In this document: one piece after another, positions 42,399 through 50,409 of the stretch
How the letters are laid out: every line of letters starts with the position of its first letter
Numbering within the stretch: the first letter of the stretch is position 1
From: Bacteroidales bacterium
GTDB lineage: Bacteria > Bacteroidota > Bacteroidia > Bacteroidales > F082
Direction of reading: 5' to 3'
NCBI GenBank assembly: GCA_024400305.1
Contig: JAKSMX010000011.1
Location: 1 to 64,000, forward strand
DNA length: 64,000 bases
The notes under the pieces: model-generated
What the model saw: only the letters and a program-made list of their open reading frames with translations
The model's database searches: none
Told to the model about the DNA's origin: nothing
Position numbers and translations under genes: made by a program

Positions 42399-43520
42399 TT
42401 GGTTTCGGAAGAGAAAATACCGGTTTTCAATGATGTTCGCAAGGATGAAGTTTTGGAGGCGAACAAGAATGTTGTCGCCGGCAACACTTTCGACCTGTCA
42501 ACATTCGGTGACGAGGAGCTTGAAAAGGTCTTCAAGGTCTTGTTCCAGCCGATAACCAAAGAGACTCTGGATTGGCTGGACGATTACTCCAAGAAAAGCG
42601 TTGCGGTTGAAGACGGGACTGGACATGTGGTTCTTGGGGAGTGGTTCCTCAACAATCAGCGTTATCTCAACCGGTATATCATCAAAGTGAACGAGAAACT
42701 CGAAACCGGCGGCTATTTCATAGGCTGTTTTGTCACGGCGAAGAAGCGTCACGACAAATATTACACTAAAGGCTATCCGAAATGGGTCGCCCGCATCCGT
42801 TTCTCGTTCGATTTCCTGTGGCATCGTATTTGTCCTAAATTGATGCTCACCAAGAAGTTCTATTTTTTCGTAAACAGAAGCGTCAAACGTGCGCTTCCGC
42901 GGATGGAGGTATTGGGGCGACTTTATTACTGCGGCTTTGAGCTGTACCGGGAGTTGTATGTAGGCGAAAATTATTTCTTCGTCGCAAGAAAAGTAAAAGA
43001 GCCGTGTAATGACCAGCACCCGTCATACGGCCCGCTTATAAAGCTCAACAGGGTGGGGAAGGACGGCAAATTGATACAGGTTTATAAGTTCCGTACCATG
43101 TATGCCTATTCGGAATATCTTCAGAAAGAGATGTACGACTCCAACAAACTCGACGATGGCGGGAAAATCAACGATGACTTCAGGATATCAGGTTGGGGCG
43201 CGTTCCTGCGGAGATACTGGCTCGATGAATTGCCGATGTTCATCAATGTGCTGAAAGGTGAAATGTGCCTCGTCGGTGTCAGGCCGTTGAGTCCGCACTA
43301 TTACAGTCTGTATTCCAAAGAACTGCAGGACTTCAGAATAAAATTCAAGCCTGGCATGCTGCCTCCGTTTTATGCTGACAACCCTGTCACCTTGGATGAT
43401 ATTCAGGAAAGCGAGATGCGTTATCTGAAGGCATACGAGCAACATAAATTCCGAACAAAATGGGTCTATTTCTGGAAGATAATGAATAATATCCTGTTTA
43501 AAAACAGACGTTCAAAATAG
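42399..43520 (+). CDS. Bacterial sugar transferase domain protein fused to a methyltransferase-like region
   Basis: 373 residues from a TTG at 42399, preceded by GGAAAGAG; no in-frame ATG is suitably placed. The C-terminal ~165 residues match the phosphoglycosyl transferase domain: GPLIKLNRVGKDGKLIQVYKFRTM (split at 230-234 for KFRTM), catalytic Asp276-Glu277 in LDELPMF, and LKGEMCLVGVRPL. The usual membrane helix before the domain is absent. Instead residues ~70-200 (RYLNRYIIKVNEKLETGGYF, MEVLGRLYYCGFELYREL, ENYFFVARK) resemble the end of a class I methyltransferase. It would start glycan synthesis on undecaprenyl phosphate, but how it meets the membrane is unclear. Confidence 0.75.
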   Translation: MVSEEKIPVFNDVRKDEVLEANKNVVAGNTFDLSTFGDEELEKVFKVLFQPITKETLDWLDDYSKKSVAVEDGTGHVVLGEWFLNNQRYLNRYIIKVNEKLETGGYFIGCFVTAKKRHDKYYTKGYPKWVARIRFSFDFLWHRICPKLMLTKKFYFFVNRSVKRALPRMEVLGRLYYCGFELYRELYVGENYFFVARKVKEPCNDQHPSYGPLIKLNRVGKDGKLIQVYKFRTMYAYSEYLQKEMYDSNKLDDGGKINDDFRISGWGAFLRRYWLDELPMFINVLKGEMCLVGVRPLSPHYYSLYSKELQDFRIKFKPGMLPPFYADNPVTLDDIQESEMRYLKAYEQHKFRTKWVYFWKIMNNILFKNRRSK

Positions 43521-43573
43521 TAGTTTCAAAAATATAGGAGGATGCCAAGTCCTCTTTTTATTTATTTATTACA

Positions 43574-43603
43574 TTGGTGTTATCAAAAAAAACATTATCT
43601 TTG
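43574..43603 (+). promoter_or_regulatory. Promoter upstream of the ABC exporter genes
   Basis: TTG at 43574-43576, 19 bases, TATCTTTG at 43596-43603. Transcription would start near 43610, leaving a leader of about 150 bases before the first permease gene. This suggests the exporter and downstream genes have their own promoter. Confidence 0.65.
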
Positions 43604-43688
43604 CAAATTAAAAATTTAAATGATGAAAATCAAGACGAAATTTTCAATAATTTTGTAATATCTTGATTTTTATTTAATTATAAGTGAA

Positions 43689-43717
43689 GCCACTTTGGTT
43701 TATGTGACCCAAGTGGC
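43689..43717 (+). promoter_or_regulatory. Leader hairpin before the ABC exporter
   Basis: GCCACTTTGG (43689-43698) pairs with CCCAAGTGGC (43708-43717) with one mismatch and a 9-base loop. It has no T-run and lies 46 bases before the permease start. It could be an RNA control element in the leader. Confidence 0.5.
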
Positions 43718-43762
43718 GAAGCTGTGTAATAAAAAAGTGCAGTTTTCACGGTTGAATTTGCG

Positions 43763-44611
43763 ATGAAAGAAGATAACTGGGACATTGAAATCAGGCCGAA
43801 AGACAGGATGCTATCCGTTGATTTCAAGGAGATGTGGCGTTATCGCGACCTTTACTGGCTTTTTGTGCGGCGTGACATCACGACCATGTACAAGCAGACG
43901 GTGCTCGGACCGCTCTGGTTCATCATTAACCCGATAATGGGGATGATAGTGATGGTGGTTGTCTTCGGCGGCGTTGTCGGCATCCCTACCGACGGCGTCC
44001 CAGCGACTTTGTTTTATCTGCTCGGCCCCGCAATCTGGGGGTATTTCTCAAGCTGCCTGACATCAACGTCAAATTCATTCGTCACGAATTCCGGCATCTT
44101 CGGGAAGGTTTATTTCCCGAGGATGATAATGCCCGTTGTGGCAGTCACGACAAACCTTGTCAGTTTCGGGGTCAACATCCTGCTGTTCACTTGTTTTTAT
44201 GTTTACTACGTGGCCACTGGCACTCCGATAGCACCGAACTGGATGGCGTTGCTGTTCCCTGTCTTGATTGTGATGCTCGCGTTGCTGGCGATGGGCTTCG
44301 GTATGTTAATCTCTTCTGTCTCAACGAAATACAGAGACGTTCAGATGTTTTTCGAATATATCGTCTCGCTGTGGATGTATGTCACGCCGGTCATCTATCC
44401 GTTGAGTCTTGTCACAAATCCGAAGTTGCATTTCGTCATGTCGTTGAATCCTGTCACGCCGATAATGGAGGCGGTGAAATACGGGCTTTTAGGTTCGGGC
44501 AGTTTCAGCTGGCTATGGCTCGGCTACAGTTTTGTTTTCATGACAATCTTGCTCGCAATAGGGATTGTCGTTTTCAACAGGACACAGAAATCGTTCATGG
44601 ACACGGTTTAG
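43763..44611 (+). CDS. ABC-2 polysaccharide export permease 1 (Wzm-like)
   Basis: 282 residues, about six membrane segments. N-terminal cytosolic stretch (FKEMWRYRDLYWLFVRRDITTMYKQTVLGPLWFIINP) is the hallmark of Wzm/TagG permeases, as are NSGIFGKVYFPRMIMPV, STKYRDVQMFFEYIVSLWMYVTPVIYP and SLNPVTPIMEAVKYGLLG. With an ATPase partner it exports lipid-linked polysaccharide across the inner membrane. The next gene is a close paralogue starting 2 bases after this stop. The single ATPase candidate lies at 54519. Confidence 0.92.
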   Translation: MKEDNWDIEIRPKDRMLSVDFKEMWRYRDLYWLFVRRDITTMYKQTVLGPLWFIINPIMGMIVMVVVFGGVVGIPTDGVPATLFYLLGPAIWGYFSSCLTSTSNSFVTNSGIFGKVYFPRMIMPVVAVTTNLVSFGVNILLFTCFYVYYVATGTPIAPNWMALLFPVLIVMLALLAMGFGMLISSVSTKYRDVQMFFEYIVSLWMYVTPVIYPLSLVTNPKLHFVMSLNPVTPIMEAVKYGLLGSGSFSWLWLGYSFVFMTILLAIGIVVFNRTQKSFMDTV

Positions 44612-44613
44612 TT

Positions 44614-45456
44614 ATGGAAAAATTCACGACAGAAATAAAGCCGAAAGATAAGTTGTTCGACCTAGAATTGAAGCAGGTATGGGAGAAACGCTATCTTTTG
44701 TGGCTGTTCATCAAGAGGGATCTGACCGTCAAGTTCAAGCAGACCATCTTCGGTTTCGCTTGGTATTTCATCTCGCCGCTGATTTCAACATTCATCTACA
44801 TCATCGTTTTCAGCCGCGTCGCGGGCATTCCCACCGACGGCATCCCGCAGCCGCTTTTCTATCTGTCGGGCACCTGCCTGTGGAACTATTTTTCGCAGTG
44901 TATCGGCAAGACGTCAACCACGTTCCAGGAAAATTCCGGGCTGTTCGGAAAGGTGTATTTCCCGAGGCTTATCTCTCCGATATCGGAGGTCGTGTCACAT
45001 CTGTTCAGGTTTTTCATTCAACTTTCACTTTTCGTGATCGTATATTTGATTTTCGTGATCAAAGGCGCTGATGTCCATCCGAACTGGTATCTTCTGCTTT
45101 TCCCGGTGCTCGTCGTGATGCTCGGAGGCATCGCCCTCGGACTCGGCCTGATTGTCACTTCGCTTACGACAAAATACCGCGACCTGAAGAACTTTTTCAG
45201 CGTTTTCGTCTCTCTGTGGATGTACGCCACGCCTATAGTTTATCCTTTGAGCGTCATTGAAAATCAGAAGCTTAAGACGATAATGACGTTGAATCCGCTG
45301 ACGCCAATCACGGAGGCGTTCAAATACGGCTCGATGGGGGCCGGTGAGTTCAGCTGGGGCTGGCTCGCCTACAGTTTCGCTGTGATGTTGGTGCTTCTTG
45401 TCGTCGGGATGCTGATGTTCAACAGGAAACAGAAAATGTTTATCGATACGATTTGA
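44614..45456 (+). CDS. ABC-2 polysaccharide export permease 2 (Wzm-like)
   Basis: 280 residues from the ATG at 44614 (MEKFTTEIKPKDKLFDLELKQVWEKRYLLWLFIKRDLTVKFKQ, shown in parts across residues 1-43). A much longer upstream frame overlaps permease 1 and is not coding. Same family features as permease 1: NSGLFGKVYFPRLISPI, TTKYRDLKNFFSVFVSLWMYATPIVYP and TLNPLTPITEAFKYG. The two permeases are clearly paralogous and may form a heterodimer. The next gene starts 2 bases downstream. Confidence 0.9.
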   Translation: MEKFTTEIKPKDKLFDLELKQVWEKRYLLWLFIKRDLTVKFKQTIFGFAWYFISPLISTFIYIIVFSRVAGIPTDGIPQPLFYLSGTCLWNYFSQCIGKTSTTFQENSGLFGKVYFPRLISPISEVVSHLFRFFIQLSLFVIVYLIFVIKGADVHPNWYLLLFPVLVVMLGGIALGLGLIVTSLTTKYRDLKNFFSVFVSLWMYATPIVYPLSVIENQKLKTIMTLNPLTPITEAFKYGSMGAGEFSWGWLAYSFAVMLVLLVVGMLMFNRKQKMFIDTI

Positions 45457-45458
45457 TA

Positions 45459-46598
45459 ATGGAAACAGGAAACATAAATCAGGAAACCGTTGCCGTAGTG
45501 GGTGCGAGTTACCTTCAGCGGCCGTTGGTCGGGAAGGCGAAGGAGATGGGGCTTCGCGTCTTATGTTTCGCATGGGCTGAAGGCGCCGTGTGCAAAGATA
45601 TTTGCGACATGTTCTATCCGATCTCCATCGTCGATAAAGATGAGATTCTTGATGTTTGCAGAAAAGAAGACATCGACGGCGTCTGCACAATAGCATCTGA
45701 CGTGGCTGCACCTACGGTGGCGTATGTTGCCGAAAAGATGGGCTTGAAGGGAAACAGCTATGACTCGGCGTTGAAGGCACACGACAAGATGGACATGCGA
45801 GTCGCATTTTCAGAACACGGCGTTCCATGCCCGAAATTCTGGCAGGTGCAGTCCATCGATGACATCAGAAAAGAAGAATTGGTGTTTCCTTTGATTGTGA
45901 AGCCCGTTGACCGTTCAGGAAGCCTCGGCGTCACAAAAGTTGAAAGCGTTGAAAATCTCAACGCCGCGATCAAATGCGCATGTGAGAATTCGTTCAGAAA
46001 GGCAGCCATTGTCGAGCAGTTTGTCTATGGCAGGGAGGTGAGTGTCGAGTTTATCAGCTACGACGGAATTCATTATCCTTTGGCGATAACGGACAAGGTG
46101 ACGACCGGAGCGCCTCATTTTGTGGAGATTGCGCATCATCAGCCGTCAACGTTGCCGTCCGAAACGAAGGAAAGACTGTATTCAATTACAAAAAACGCAC
46201 TCGACGCACTCGGTGTCACCAACGGAGCGTCGCATTCCGAATATAAGATAACCGAAGATGGTGAGATATTCATCATAGAGACCGGCGCGCGCATGGGCGG
46301 CGACTTCATCGGTTCCGATCTGGTGCGCCTTTCAACAGGTTATGACTTCGTGAAAGGCGTTATAGAAGTGGCACTTGGAACATTTGAAAAACCGGTTTTG
46401 AATGAAAACAACTGCTCCGGAGTTTATTTCTTATGCAGCGAGACTCCTGCAGTTCTGGAATATATAAAAAACCGGGAGAAATATCCGCAGATTGTCGCCG
46501 CCGAACTGACTGACAAAGAACTGAAAAAGGTGACATGCAGCGCAGAGAGGAGCGGGTATTTCATTTATAATGGCAGAGAAAGATTTTCTTTTAAATAA
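45459..46598 (+). CDS. ATP-grasp ligase 1
   Basis: 379 residues from the ATG at 45459. The N-terminal pre-ATP-grasp domain (VAVVGASYLQRPLVGKAKEMGLRVLCFAW) leads into the ATP-grasp fold: FPLIVKPVDRSGSLGV (lysine and glycine loop), AIVEQFVYGREVSVEF, and the metal site IFIIETGARMGGDFIGS. Enzymes of this type join a carboxylate to an amine with ATP. Given the sugar aminotransferase in the same locus, aminoacylation of an amino sugar is plausible but inferred. A paralogue lies at 47580-48686, on the other side of a GT2 gene. Confidence 0.85.
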   Translation: METGNINQETVAVVGASYLQRPLVGKAKEMGLRVLCFAWAEGAVCKDICDMFYPISIVDKDEILDVCRKEDIDGVCTIASDVAAPTVAYVAEKMGLKGNSYDSALKAHDKMDMRVAFSEHGVPCPKFWQVQSIDDIRKEELVFPLIVKPVDRSGSLGVTKVESVENLNAAIKCACENSFRKAAIVEQFVYGREVSVEFISYDGIHYPLAITDKVTTGAPHFVEIAHHQPSTLPSETKERLYSITKNALDALGVTNGASHSEYKITEDGEIFIIETGARMGGDFIGSDLVRLSTGYDFVKGVIEVALGTFEKPVLNENNCSGVYFLCSETPAVLEYIKNREKYPQIVAAELTDKELKKVTCSAERSGYFIYNGRERFSFK

Positions 46599-46610
46599 AT
46601 CAACACTTAT

Positions 46611-47537
46611 ATGAAAATATCAATTGTCTCTCCAATTTACAAAGGAGAAAAAATGCTTCACCATCTTGTGAATCGTTGCGAGGCTGCCATGTCAACTATT
46701 ACCGATGATTATGAACTTGTCCTTGTCAATGATTGTTCTCCAGATAATTCATGGGAAGTGCTTAAAGAAATTTGTGCAAAAGACAAGAATGTAAAAGCTA
46801 TTGATCACAGTCGCAACTTTGGTCAGCATCCGGCTATCTCCACAGGGCTTCGATATGCCACGGGTGATTGGGTGGTGGTCATGGACTGCGATTTGCAAGA
46901 TCGTCCTGAAGACATTCCTGCGTTGTATGCAAAGGCGCAGGAAGGCTGGGATGTAGTTTTTGCTCGTAGAGGCGAACGCCACGATGGCTTCTTCAAACAA
47001 TTGGGAGGGAAGATTTTCCATTTGTTCTTCCGTTGGCTGACTGGCATAAAAACCGATAAAAACATTGGTAATTTCAGTATTTTCAGAAAATCGTGCGCGG
47101 AAGAGATTGTAAAGATTCCAGATCTGTCACGCTCATTTGGAACTTTGATAAGGCACGTTGGAGGCAGAACAACTTTTATTGACGTTGACAGACCGCAACG
47201 TGAAGAAGGCACTACGGGTTATACCTTATCTCGTCTTATGAAACTTGCCTTTGAAAATAGCATTTCAAACAGCAACAAACCATTGCGATTAGTAGCGTTT
47301 TTGGGATTTATAATGTCTGTTGTATCCGGGCTGTTGGCACTATATCAAATTATTGCAAAACTTGCAGGACTGATTACGGTATCGGGATATACCTCGACAA
47401 TAGCATCTATATGGTTTGTCGGAGGGCTGATTCTTTTTGTTCTTGGTACGATTGGACTTTATGTCGGTAAGATTTATGATCAGGTTAAGGGGCGACCTTA
47501 TTCTGTAGTACGTGAAACAATAAATATCAGTGAATGA
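46611..47537 (+). CDS. Undecaprenyl-phosphate glycosyltransferase (GT2, ArnC/GtrB-like)
   Basis: 308 residues. The GT2 domain has VSPIYKGEKML, VLVNDCSPDNSW and the DxD-region MDCDLQDRPEDIP. Two membrane segments lie in the last ~90 residues, ending YVGKIYDQVKGRPYSVV, characteristic of the DPM1/GtrB/ArnC group. These enzymes transfer a sugar from a nucleotide to polyprenyl phosphate on the cytosolic face. The EmrE-like pair downstream would be the matching flippase, and the membrane protein at 51556 the transferase. Twelve bases separate it from ATP-grasp 1. Confidence 0.9.
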   Translation: MKISIVSPIYKGEKMLHHLVNRCEAAMSTITDDYELVLVNDCSPDNSWEVLKEICAKDKNVKAIDHSRNFGQHPAISTGLRYATGDWVVVMDCDLQDRPEDIPALYAKAQEGWDVVFARRGERHDGFFKQLGGKIFHLFFRWLTGIKTDKNIGNFSIFRKSCAEEIVKIPDLSRSFGTLIRHVGGRTTFIDVDRPQREEGTTGYTLSRLMKLAFENSISNSNKPLRLVAFLGFIMSVVSGLLALYQIIAKLAGLITVSGYTSTIASIWFVGGLILFVLGTIGLYVGKIYDQVKGRPYSVVRETINISE

Positions 47538-47579
47538 GAGGATGTTTTTACTGGTTAAATGTGTGAAACTGGGGGAAAA

Positions 47580-48686
47580 ATGAAACTGGCGATAATGGGA
47601 GCCGGCAGGTGGCAGCTGCCTCTTTATCTGAAAGCTATGGAAATGGGGCTGGAAACTTATGGCTTTGCATACGAACAAGGAGCCTTGGCGAAAAATCACG
47701 CTGATTTTTTCTATCCTATTTCTTTGGCTGACAAAGAGTTGATTGCCGAAAAATGCAGGCAAATTGGTGTTGACGGCGTAATAACGTGTGCGTCAGATTT
47801 TGCCACTGAAGTGTCATGTTGGGTCGCAGAACAACTTGGACTCAACACGAATCCTTGTCAGACGGTTCTTAATATTCACGATAAGGCTTGGGTTCGCGAA
47901 AAGACCAAACATCTTTCATCAATTCGGCAACCGCTATCATGTACAGGCAGTCTGGATTCGATATCTCTTCCTTTTTACCCATGCATTGTCAAACCAGTTC
48001 GCGGCTATGGAAAACGAGGCGTTTGGTTGGTGAACACCCCGGAGGAATTTGAAAAAATCAAGGCATATTCCGGTTTCAATGACAATGAGGACGCTTTGGC
48101 TGAACAATTTATTGCCGGAAAAGAATATTCTGTTGAATCACTTTCGTATCATTCAAAACATTATGTTGTGCAAGTTACCGAGAAGGTGTCAGGCGGGGCT
48201 CCTCATTTTGTGGAATTGGGACATCATCAGCCGGCTGACATTTCTGACGCCTGCAGGGAAAAGCTGTCTGATGCGGTGAGTACTATTTTGACGGCTGTCG
48301 GCTATACCAACGGGGCTTCGCATGTCGAGCTGAAAGTGACAGAAAATCAAGAGGTTTATCTTATCGACCTTAATCCGCGAGGCGGCGGCGATTATATATC
48401 AACGCATCTTATTCAGTTGTCCACTGATTGCGACTATATCAAGGAGATCATAAACATCTCTCTTGATAAATTTGATGAAAACGCTTATCCTTATAAAAAC
48501 GTTGGGTGTTCAGGTGTGTATTTTCTGACTAAGCAGACGGAGTTTTTGCTGCCATATTTCAAACAAGATCTTACTTGTGTTGTTCAGAAGGAGTATGACA
48601 GTAACAACATATCTGAATCTGTCAACAATAATGATAGAAGCGGATATATGATTTACAAGGACACAAAAAAATTATTACTATACTAA
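47580..48686 (+). CDS. ATP-grasp ligase 2
   Basis: 368 residues from the ATG at 47580, which follows a GGGGGAAAA purine run; a start 21 bases earlier is possible. The layout equals ATP-grasp 1: pre-ATP domain (LAIMGAGRWQLPLYLKAMEMGLETYGFAY), FYPCIVKPVRGYGKRGVWL, ALAEQFIAGKEYSVESLSYH, and a metal site VYLIDLNPRGGGDYIST that keeps the N of the D/E-x-N-x-R motif (paralogue 1 has Gly there). Both share the motif GGAPHFVE or TGAPHFVE followed by LGHHQP or IAHHQP. Substrate unknown. It is followed by an SDR gene after 9 bases. Confidence 0.85.
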   Translation: MKLAIMGAGRWQLPLYLKAMEMGLETYGFAYEQGALAKNHADFFYPISLADKELIAEKCRQIGVDGVITCASDFATEVSCWVAEQLGLNTNPCQTVLNIHDKAWVREKTKHLSSIRQPLSCTGSLDSISLPFYPCIVKPVRGYGKRGVWLVNTPEEFEKIKAYSGFNDNEDALAEQFIAGKEYSVESLSYHSKHYVVQVTEKVSGGAPHFVELGHHQPADISDACREKLSDAVSTILTAVGYTNGASHVELKVTENQEVYLIDLNPRGGGDYISTHLIQLSTDCDYIKEIINISLDKFDENAYPYKNVGCSGVYFLTKQTEFLLPYFKQDLTCVVQKEYDSNNISESVNNNDRSGYMIYKDTKKLLLY

Positions 48687-48695
48687 TTTATCATT

Positions 48696-49694
48696 ATGAA
48701 ATCAATATTGGTCATCGGCGCCACAGGTAATCTCGGCGCATACGTCGCACTTCATTTTCACAAATTGGGATGGAATGTTTATGCGGCAAGTCGTCGAAAA
48801 AATGACAATGGATTCTTTGCGGATTACGGTATTCCATATTATTCCATGGATCTGACCGAAAAAGAAAGTTTTGACAAATTGCCTGCGGATGTTGATGTCG
48901 TCGCGGACTTTGCCGGTGATCTCCCTGCTTCGATGGAAGGTTATGATGCAGAGAAATACATTCAAACGATAGTTAATGGGACATTCAATGTCTTGGAATG
49001 GATCCGCAGGAATCATATTCCCCGCATAATTTTCCCTCAAACTTTATTTGACGTTCATTATTTATTCGGAACAAAAGAACCTATAAGTGCGGATGCTGAG
49101 AGACGTGTTCCTTTGGTCGGTGACCATCAAATGTATGTAATCGCAAAGATGGCAGCCGTAGAGATGATTGAAATGTATCACCGCGAGTTCGGATTGGAGC
49201 GTTTTATTGTCAGGCTGTCAAAGGTGTATCAGTATCATCCAAACCATTACACGTTTACCGATGGTAAAAAAACACTTATTAATGACTGGTTCTTCATCTC
49301 GAAGGCGGAAAAGGGTGAACCCATTGAAATATGGGGGGATCCGACTCGTGTATTGGAAACTTGTCATGTTGAGGATTTCCTGCAAATCATAGAGAAATGT
49401 GCTACGGTTAATCATGATGGCGGTATATATAATATTGGATCTGGTGGTTCCAGTTTGGAGGAACGCATTCGCGCCATAATCGAAGTGTTTGCAAAAGATG
49501 GAAATAAGTCGGAAGTATCTTATGCCCCTGAAAAGCCACTGTGTTCTCAATACATTTTGGATATCTCAAAAACAAAAAAAGAACTTGGATATGAACCCAA
49601 ATATAATTGGCATGATTACTGTGTTTGGTTGAAAAATGAACGCAAAGCACAAAGATTTGTTAAGATTTGGGGTTCGGAGTTGGATTACGAATAA
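48696..49694 (+). CDS. NAD-dependent epimerase/dehydratase (extended SDR)
   Basis: 332 residues. N-terminal Rossmann motif GATGNLGAY (8-16), and the catalytic pair Tyr147/Lys151 in MYVIAKMAAVEM. RFIVRLSKVYQYHP and ETCHVEDFLQIIEKC are typical of nucleotide-sugar epimerases. The usual catalytic Ser/Thr region reads IIFPQTLFDVHY, slightly atypical. The exact sugar is unknown; it probably modifies the nucleotide sugar used by the ArnC-like enzyme. Confidence 0.87.
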   Translation: MKSILVIGATGNLGAYVALHFHKLGWNVYAASRRKNDNGFFADYGIPYYSMDLTEKESFDKLPADVDVVADFAGDLPASMEGYDAEKYIQTIVNGTFNVLEWIRRNHIPRIIFPQTLFDVHYLFGTKEPISADAERRVPLVGDHQMYVIAKMAAVEMIEMYHREFGLERFIVRLSKVYQYHPNHYTFTDGKKTLINDWFFISKAEKGEPIEIWGDPTRVLETCHVEDFLQIIEKCATVNHDGGIYNIGSGGSSLEERIRAIIEVFAKDGNKSEVSYAPEKPLCSQYILDISKTKKELGYEPKYNWHDYCVWLKNERKAQRFVKIWGSELDYE

Positions 49695-49702
49695 TTGACC
49701 TT

Positions 49703-50053
49703 ATGAAATCATCATCCAATCTCACCGTGTGCTCTGTGGTAATTCTTCTGTTGGTCTATCTTTTCTATTCCACAGTGTCCATAGCCACCAAGTTCACGTC
49801 GCTCCAGGAATTCCTCAGCCTGAGGTATTTTCTCGGGCTTTCAGTCGTGGTTGCCATGCTCGGTGTTTACGCCGTCATCTGGCAGCAGGTCCTCAAACGT
49901 ATCGAACTCACGACAGCCTATATGTTCAAAGGCATTAGCCTGATCTTTGTGCTGATGTTTTCCGCATTGATTTTCAATGAGACGATAACGGTTTGGAACA
50001 TTGCCGGCGCAAGCCTGATAGTGGGCGGAATCGTCTTGTTCGCCAAATCTTAG
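49703..50053 (+). CDS. EmrE/ArnE-like small membrane protein (half-flippase 1)
   Basis: 116 residues from the ATG at 49703 (MKSSSNLTVCSVVILLLVYLFY); an upstream frame start overlaps the SDR gene. Four membrane segments, with the helix 4 motif ITVWNIAGASLIVGGIVLF typical of small multidrug resistance-like proteins. Together with the next gene it resembles the ArnE/ArnF heterodimer that flips undecaprenyl-phosphate sugars. Four bases separate the two genes. Confidence 0.82.
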   Translation: MKSSSNLTVCSVVILLLVYLFYSTVSIATKFTSLQEFLSLRYFLGLSVVVAMLGVYAVIWQQVLKRIELTTAYMFKGISLIFVLMFSALIFNETITVWNIAGASLIVGGIVLFAKS

Positions 50054-50057
50054 CAAG

Positions 50058-50390
50058 ATGTATTATATTGTAGTCATAACGAGTGTGTTCATTGCGGCTC
50101 TATCGCAATTGCTTTTGAAAAGCAGTTCGAGGGACAGACATGCGAACGTCATCCGCGAATATCTCAACTGGAAAGTGATGTGCGGTTACGGCATGATGGG
50201 AGTTTCGTTGCTCATGAACATTTTCGCCATGAGCAAGGGAATACAAGTGAAGGAAGTGTCTATCATGGAATCATTGAGTTATCTGTTCGTGCCGTTTTTG
50301 TCGTTCCTCGTTTTCAAGGAGAAGTTGAGCTGGCGTAAGATTGGGGCGATAGCGATGATAATGATAGGAGTAATTGTGTTTTTTCAATAA
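50058..50390 (+). CDS. EmrE/ArnF-like small membrane protein (half-flippase 2)
   Basis: 110 residues, four membrane segments: VVITSVFIAALSQLLLKSSS, MMGVSLLMNIFAMSKGI, SIMESLSYLFVPFLSFLVF and KIGAIAMIMIGVIVFF. The loop FKEKLSWRKIGAI is typical of the DMT/EmrE fold. As an adjacent non-identical pair with the preceding gene it suggests a heterodimeric lipid-sugar flippase. Confidence 0.83.
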   Translation: MYYIVVITSVFIAALSQLLLKSSSRDRHANVIREYLNWKVMCGYGMMGVSLLMNIFAMSKGIQVKEVSIMESLSYLFVPFLSFLVFKEKLSWRKIGAIAMIMIGVIVFFQ

Positions 50391-50409
50391 GACTGTATAA
50401 AAACGTTAC

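Noticed and set aside
44191-44613. Long N-terminal extension of permease 2
   Set aside because: It overlaps permease 1 in another frame, has no membrane or family features, and the permease family start fits the ATG at 44614.
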